Below the pieces are notes generated by a model. That model saw only the letters and a list, made by a program, of their open reading frames with translations, did not search any database and was not told where the DNA came from. DNA of 64,000 nucleotides. It comes from Streptomyces nitrosporeus. GTDB taxonomy: Bacteria > Actinomycetota > Actinomycetes > Streptomycetales > Streptomycetaceae. Location: positions 5,556,001 to 5,620,000 of the forward strand of contig NZ_CP023702.1 of assembly GCF_008704555.1 (NCBI RefSeq), written 5' to 3'. The position numbers and the translations under genes are program-made. This document shows, one piece after another, positions 60,278 through 64,000 of the stretch (its first letter is position 1; each line of letters opens with the position of its first letter).

Positions 60278-61639
60278 ATGGACAAGCAGCAGGAATTCGT
60301 CCTCAGGACCCTTGAGGAGCGCGACATCCGTTTCGTACGGCTGTGGTTCACCGACGTGCTCGGTTACCTCAAGTCCGTCGCCGTCGCGCCCGCCGAGCTG
60401 GAACAGGCCTTCGACGAGGGCATCGGCTTCGACGGCTCGGCCATCGAGGGCTTCGCCCGCGTATACGAATCGGACATGATCGCCAAGCCGGACCCCGGCA
60501 CGTTCCAGATCCTGCCCTGGCGCGCGGAGGCACCCGGCACGGCCCGGATGTTCTGCGACATCCTGATGCCGGACGGCTCGCCCTCCTTCGCCGACCCGCG
60601 CTACGTACTCAAGCGCATCCTGGCCAAGACCTCGGACCTGGGCTTCACCTTCTACACCCACCCCGAGATCGAGTTCTTCCTGCTGAAGGACAAGCCGGTC
60701 GACGGCACCCGCCCCACCCCGGCCGACAGCTCCGGCTACTTCGACCACACCCCGCAGAACGTCGGCATGGACTTCCGCCGCCAGGCGATCACCATGCTCG
60801 AATCCATGGGCATCTCGGTCGAGTTCAGCCACCACGAGGGTGCGCCCGGCCAGCAGGAGATCGACCTCCGCTACGCCGACGCGCTGTCCACCGCCGACAA
60901 CATCATGACCTTCCGGCTGGTCATGAAGCAGGTGGCGCTGGAGCAGGGCGTCCAGGCCACCTTCATGCCGAAGCCGTTCTCGGAGTACCCCGGCTCGGGC
61001 ATGCACACCCACCTCTCCCTCTTCGAGGGCGACCGCAACGCGTTCTACGAGTCGGGTGCCGAGTACCAGCTCTCCAAGGTCGGCCGGTCCTTCATCGCGG
61101 GCCTGCTCAAGCACGCCGCGGAGATCTCCGCCGTGACCAACCAGTGGGTCAACTCCTACAAGCGCATCTGGGGCGGCTCCAGCCGCTCCGCCGGAGCAGG
61201 CGGCGAAGCCCCCTCCTACATCTGCTGGGGCCACAACAACCGCTCCGCACTGATCCGCGTCCCGATGTACAAGCCCGGCAAGACCGGCTCCTCCCGCGTC
61301 GAGGTCCGCTCCATCGACTCCGGCGCCAACCCCTACCTGACGTACGCGGTACTGCTCGCCGCCGGACTCAAGGGCATCGAGGAGGGCTACGAACTCCCGG
61401 CCGGCGCCGACGACGACGTCTGGGCGCTCTCCGACTCCGAGCGCCGCGCCATGGGCATCGAGCCGCTGCCGCAGAACCTGGGCGAGGCGATCTCGCTGAT
61501 GGAGAAGAGCGAACTGGTCGCGGAGACGCTCGGCGAGCACGTCTTCGACTTCTTCCTGCGAAACAAGAAGCAGGAGTGGGAGGAGTACCGCAGCGAGGTC
61601 ACCGCCTTCGAGCTGAAGAACCTGCTGCCGGTGCTGTAG
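60278..61639 (+). CDS. glnA2: Glutamine synthetase-like ligase GlnA2 (gamma-glutamylpolyamine synthetase)
   Basis: 453 residues. GS type I fold: RLWFTDVLGYLKSVAVAPAELEQAFDEGIGFDGSAIEGFARVYESDM at the N-terminus, EIEFFLL, FMPKPFSEYPGSGMHTHLSLF, WGHNNRSALIRVP and RVEVRSIDSGANPYL for ATP and metal binding. The C-terminal adenylylation Tyr loop of GlnA is absent. Length and sequence fit GlnA2 (SCO2241 in S. coelicolor), shown in that species to gamma-glutamylate polyamines rather than ammonia. AAGG precedes ATG 60278. Single gene, followed by a terminator. Confidence 0.88.
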   Translation: MDKQQEFVLRTLEERDIRFVRLWFTDVLGYLKSVAVAPAELEQAFDEGIGFDGSAIEGFARVYESDMIAKPDPGTFQILPWRAEAPGTARMFCDILMPDGSPSFADPRYVLKRILAKTSDLGFTFYTHPEIEFFLLKDKPVDGTRPTPADSSGYFDHTPQNVGMDFRRQAITMLESMGISVEFSHHEGAPGQQEIDLRYADALSTADNIMTFRLVMKQVALEQGVQATFMPKPFSEYPGSGMHTHLSLFEGDRNAFYESGAEYQLSKVGRSFIAGLLKHAAEISAVTNQWVNSYKRIWGGSSRSAGAGGEAPSYICWGHNNRSALIRVPMYKPGKTGSSRVEVRSIDSGANPYLTYAVLLAAGLKGIEEGYELPAGADDDVWALSDSERRAMGIEPLPQNLGEAISLMEKSELVAETLGEHVFDFFLRNKKQEWEEYRSEVTAFELKNLLPVL

Positions 61640-61668
61640 ACACGGGCCAAAGGCCCAGGCAGTACTAC

Positions 61669-61712
61669 GCGGGCGGGTCGCCTCCCGGACCACCGGGAGA
61701 CGCCCCGCCCGC
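61669..61712 (+). terminator. Hairpin terminator after glnA2
   Basis: A 20-bp stem (61669-61688 with 61693-61712; outer GCGGGCGGG/CCCGCCCGC, inner CTCCCGG/CCGGGAG) with two mismatches and an ACCA loop, 30 bp past the glnA2 stop. Confidence 0.82.
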
Positions 61713-61927
61713 AGCCACACCGGTCCCGGGCCGTCCACGGGCCGTCAGACAGGAACGGACGGCCCGGACACACGCTGTCCGTGGCGACGTGGGCCCGCCC
61801 CCCTCGCCGCTCGGCAGCGAGGGGGCCGGGGCGTGAAAGAGCCCTACGCCCGCCCGTATCCGCCGAGGCCCTGACCGCCTGCCCGGATCGACGGCAGCGG
61901 CATAGAAGGAAGAACGGAGGGGCCGCC

Positions 61928-62680
61928 GTGGCAGCCAGCTCTTTGGACCAGGCCAAACAGGCGGTACGCACACAGGTCTGGGACTCCCTGACAGCCGCGG
62001 ACGCCGTCCACGACGCCTCCGTCCACGGCCGAATCCCGGACTTCAAGGGCGCCGGGGAAGCCGCTGCCCGACTGGCGGCGCTCCCGTCCTGGCAGTACGC
62101 GAGTGTCGTCAAGGCCGTACCGGACAAGGCCCAGCTCCCGGTCCGGGCACGGGCGCTGGAGGAGGGCAAGACGGTCTACATGGCTGTACCGAAGCTGGCC
62201 ACCCCCAAGCCCTTCTACCTCCTTGAACCGGCCGCCCTCACCGTCCCGCCGGCCGAGGCCGCCGACAGCCGCACGGCCGCCTCCATCGCCCCGGCCGTCG
62301 AGGTCGACGCACTCCGCCCGCTCGACCTGATCATCCTCGGCAGCGTCGCCGTCAACCGCGACGGCGCCCGCGTCGGGAAAGGCGCCGGCTACTCCGACAT
62401 CGAGTTCGCCCTTCTCGCCGAGGCCGGCCTGGTGACACCGAAGACCCTCGTCGTCACCACCGTCCACGCACTCCAGGTGACCGAGACGACCGTCCCCACC
62501 AGCGGACACGACGTCGGCGTCGACCTCATCGTCACGCCCGCCGAAACCATCGTCTGCCCGAAATCCCAACGACCCTCCGGGATCCACTGGCCCGATCTCA
62601 CGCCGGAGAAGATCGCCGCCATTCCGGCACTGGCGGCACGGTGCAGCGCCCGCCTGATGCCCGGGAAGGGAAGCACCTGA
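61928..62680 (+). CDS. 5-formyltetrahydrofolate cyclo-ligase family protein
   Basis: 250 residues. It starts LDQAKQAVRTQVWDSL. ATP/substrate motifs are VYMAVPKLATPKPFYLLEP, LDLIILGSVAVNRDGARVGKGAGYSDIEFALL and VTTVHALQV. The GKGxGYSD form is that of the MTHFS-domain branch (FAU1-like) rather than the GxGGGYYD form. It converts 5-formyl-THF to 5,10-methenyl-THF with ATP. GGAGGGG precedes GTG 61928. Its last codons converge on the next gene with 23 bp between. Confidence 0.88.
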   Translation: MAASSLDQAKQAVRTQVWDSLTAADAVHDASVHGRIPDFKGAGEAAARLAALPSWQYASVVKAVPDKAQLPVRARALEEGKTVYMAVPKLATPKPFYLLEPAALTVPPAEAADSRTAASIAPAVEVDALRPLDLIILGSVAVNRDGARVGKGAGYSDIEFALLAEAGLVTPKTLVVTTVHALQVTETTVPTSGHDVGVDLIVTPAETIVCPKSQRPSGIHWPDLTPEKIAAIPALAARCSARLMPGKGST

Positions 62681-62703
62681 TTCTGGCGCGGCAGAAATTT
62701 CTC

Positions 62704-63153
62704 TCATTCCATGCGGATCACACGCCACGTACCGTTCTGCCGGTCCACCAGGAGTCCGGTGTAACCGAAGGGCTCGGCGTCCAGGCGTACGGTGTGCCGC
62801 GTTCCCCGTTTCTCCGCTCTGGTGTCGTCGTCGGTCAGCTTCATGGCCGCCACGGCTTCGCGTTCCGCGGCGGTCAGCGAGTCGGCCAGATCCCGTACGG
62901 CGGAGGGGCAGTCGTCCTTTCCCCGCTGGGTGGCCAGAGCAGTGGCAGCGGGTTTCGCCAGGAGGCCACAGGCCTCTGCCCCGTCTCCTCGGCCGAGCGC
63001 GTGCAGCAGCGTGTCGGCGGTACCGGTGGCCGCGTCCTCATCCGCCTGGGCCTCCCGGCCCGACGGTATGACGAACACGGTGAAGGTGATGCCGAACACG
63101 ACGACCAGGACACCGAGGATGATGAACGTTGCGGCGTGATCGCGGTTGCTCAT
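62704..63153 (-). CDS. Small membrane-anchored protein of unknown function
   Basis: 149 residues. One N-terminal membrane helix (about 9-31, TFIILGVLVVVFGITFTVFVI) is followed by an external domain: ATGTADTLLHALGRGDGAEACGLLAKPAAT, GKDDCPSAVRDLADSLTAAEREAVAAMKL and a beta-rich end HTVRLDAEPFGYTGLLVDRQNGTWRVIRME. The pattern resembles lumazine-binding/NTF2-like folds found in actinobacterial exported proteins. Two Cys may pair. Role unknown. Confidence 0.75.
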   Translation of the reverse strand: MSNRDHAATFIILGVLVVVFGITFTVFVIPSGREAQADEDAATGTADTLLHALGRGDGAEACGLLAKPAATALATQRGKDDCPSAVRDLADSLTAAEREAVAAMKLTDDDTRAEKRGTRHTVRLDAEPFGYTGLLVDRQNGTWRVIRME

Positions 63154-63281
63154 GGCACGGAGCCTATAGAGAACGGGCCACCCGGTCACCGTCGGACGCC
63201 ACGGGCATGGGGACGGGGCTGAAAGCGGCAGAGGCCGTCCTCTCGTACCGTGGGCGGCCGGGGCGGAACCCGGTCGGCCCG

Positions 63282-63806
63282 TCAGCGCAGTTCGCCCTCC
63301 AGCATGCCCATGAGGATGCTGTCGTGCCAGACGCCGCCGTCGCGGACGGTGTCGCGGGCCCGGCCCTCCTCGGTGAAGCCGGCCTTCCTGTAGGCCCGGA
63401 TCGCGGCGGTGTTGGCGTCGGCCACCCACAGCATGACGCGGTGCAGACGCATCGTGTCGAAGCCGTACCGGCACATGAGGCGGGTGGCCTCGGTGCCGTA
63501 GCCCTTGCCCCAGCAGTCCTTCTCGCCGATGTAGATGTCGAGTTCGGCGCCCCCGGCCTCGGGCCCGTCCGTGGTCAGTCGGACGAGGCCGATCAGCCGC
63601 TCGTCCGCGAGGGTCTCGATGCCGAAGACGATCTGCGCGTAGGACGCGGCGGGGAACTCCGCCTTGTAGGCGCGGAACTGGGCGAGGGTCATCGGGTAGC
63701 CGTTGTCCATCCAGCGCATGACGTCCGGGTCGTGCTTCCAGCGCCAGTGCGCCTCCGTGTCGTCCTCGTCCATCAGCCGGAGCCGCACCGATTCACCTGT
63801 CAGCAA
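63282..63806 (-). CDS. GNAT-family N-acetyltransferase (RimJ/RimL-like)
   Basis: 174 residues. It begins LLTGESVRLRLMDEDD. Central strands are QIVFGIETLADERLIGLVRLTTDG and GGAELDIYIGEKDCWGKGYGTEATRLMCRYGFD, with the acetyl-CoA loop GKGYGT, then LHRVMLWVADANTAAIRAYRKAGFTEEG. It transfers acetyl from acetyl-CoA to an amine of a protein or small molecule. TTG 63806 is chosen since GAGGG lies 8 nt upstream and homology starts there; upstream in-frame sequence is Pro-rich and unlikely to be translated. Confidence 0.88.
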   Translation of the reverse strand: MLTGESVRLRLMDEDDTEAHWRWKHDPDVMRWMDNGYPMTLAQFRAYKAEFPAASYAQIVFGIETLADERLIGLVRLTTDGPEAGGAELDIYIGEKDCWGKGYGTEATRLMCRYGFDTMRLHRVMLWVADANTAAIRAYRKAGFTEEGRARDTVRDGGVWHDSILMGMLEGELR

Positions 63807-64000
63807 TGTTTTTCCCTCAACTCTGTGTCGGGACAACGGGTTTCGCGCCTTCCTACCAACGAGGGCAGGACAGGGCAAAGGATTTCCGGGGAGCGGCGGC
63901 GCCGGTTCGTACTGCCGGGTTCCGGCAGTGAAGAGGGGCGGGAAGGTGCCTGTGACCGGCATGGTCCGGCAGCCGGCCGGGGGCGCACCATGCACCGGTG
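63807..64000. other. Window edge, no gene supported
   Basis: Upstream region of the acetyltransferase. It contains GGTTTCG- and A/T-containing stretches fitting a promoter near 63850-63890 and a short GCCGGCCGGGGGC tract. An ATG at 63991 on the plus strand is too close to the edge to judge. Confidence 0.4.

Noticed and set aside
60032-61738. 568-codon minus-strand frame over glnA2
   Set aside because: Antisense to an unmistakable glutamine synthetase fold gene; no motif in the translation.
1-64000. tRNA, rRNA, insertion sequences or integrase sites
   Set aside because: No cloverleaf-like segments with CCA-end context, no transposase or integrase motifs and no long terminal inverted repeats were seen by eye; a tRNAscan or IS search would be decisive.

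Overview
The window is a high-GC actinobacterial chromosome segment, almost certainly from Streptomyces. The evidence is codon bias toward G/C in third positions, frequent GTG/TTG starts with 4-bp ATGA/GTGA overlaps, DmdR/IdeR-type iron boxes, SARP, ECF42, XRE-TPR and CGNR regulators, F420-linked genes, a GlnA2-type ligase and a rare in-frame TTA codon. I see no rRNA, tRNA, insertion sequence, phage gene or CRISPR array.

Left part (1-16 kb). After a partial gene come a lipoprotein and an FG-GAP/glycerophosphodiesterase fusion. A complete haem-acquisition locus follows: hmuTUV-type ABC transporter on the minus strand, two HtaA-domain surface proteins on the plus strand, and a haem oxygenase. 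One iron box lies in the hmuT/htaA intergenic region and a second precedes the haem oxygenase, so the set looks like one iron-repressed regulon. Housekeeping genes follow: map, an F420:NADP oxidoreductase and a site-2-type protease. Short direct repeats are common here, several of them spanning gene 3' ends.

Middle part (16-31 kb). This holds a small secreted protein, an XRE-TPR regulator with two divergent small partners, a YCII protein coupled to an ECF42 sigma factor, a crystallin-like secreted protein, and a very large SARP/NB-ARC regulator convergent with a DrrAB-like ABC transporter. Upstream of that transporter are five CCGACA repeats at 11-12 bp spacing, the layout expected for SARP binding. 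panB and an MFS pump with its TetR repressor follow.

Accessory region (31-54 kb). An HPP membrane protein-flavoprotein-monooxygenase operon, a secreted vanadium-haloperoxidase-like enzyme and three CGNR zinc-finger regulators come first. Two of the CGNR genes, and the haloperoxidase, have an inverted repeat of half-site CTAAYGG upstream. A LysR gene carrying the only TTA codon I found then precedes a compact run of cupin, glutamate-mutase-like GlmS/GlmE, a FAD/NAD(P)-binding oxygenase-like protein and an AMP-forming ligase. Next come a VOC protein, an FMN split-barrel protein, a ferredoxin and its reductase, two MFS exporters and a Rieske oxygenase. The first exporter has a leaderless leader peptide and a four-segment attenuator in front of it. 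I read this region as an uncharacterised specialised-metabolism locus built around a 3-methylaspartate-like amino acid.

Right part (54-64 kb). Conserved chromosome resumes: nadE, a Tat-type multicopper oxidase, a CBS protein, a DUF3105-DUF305 pair, glnA2, 5-formyltetrahydrofolate cyclo-ligase, a small membrane protein and a GNAT acetyltransferase.
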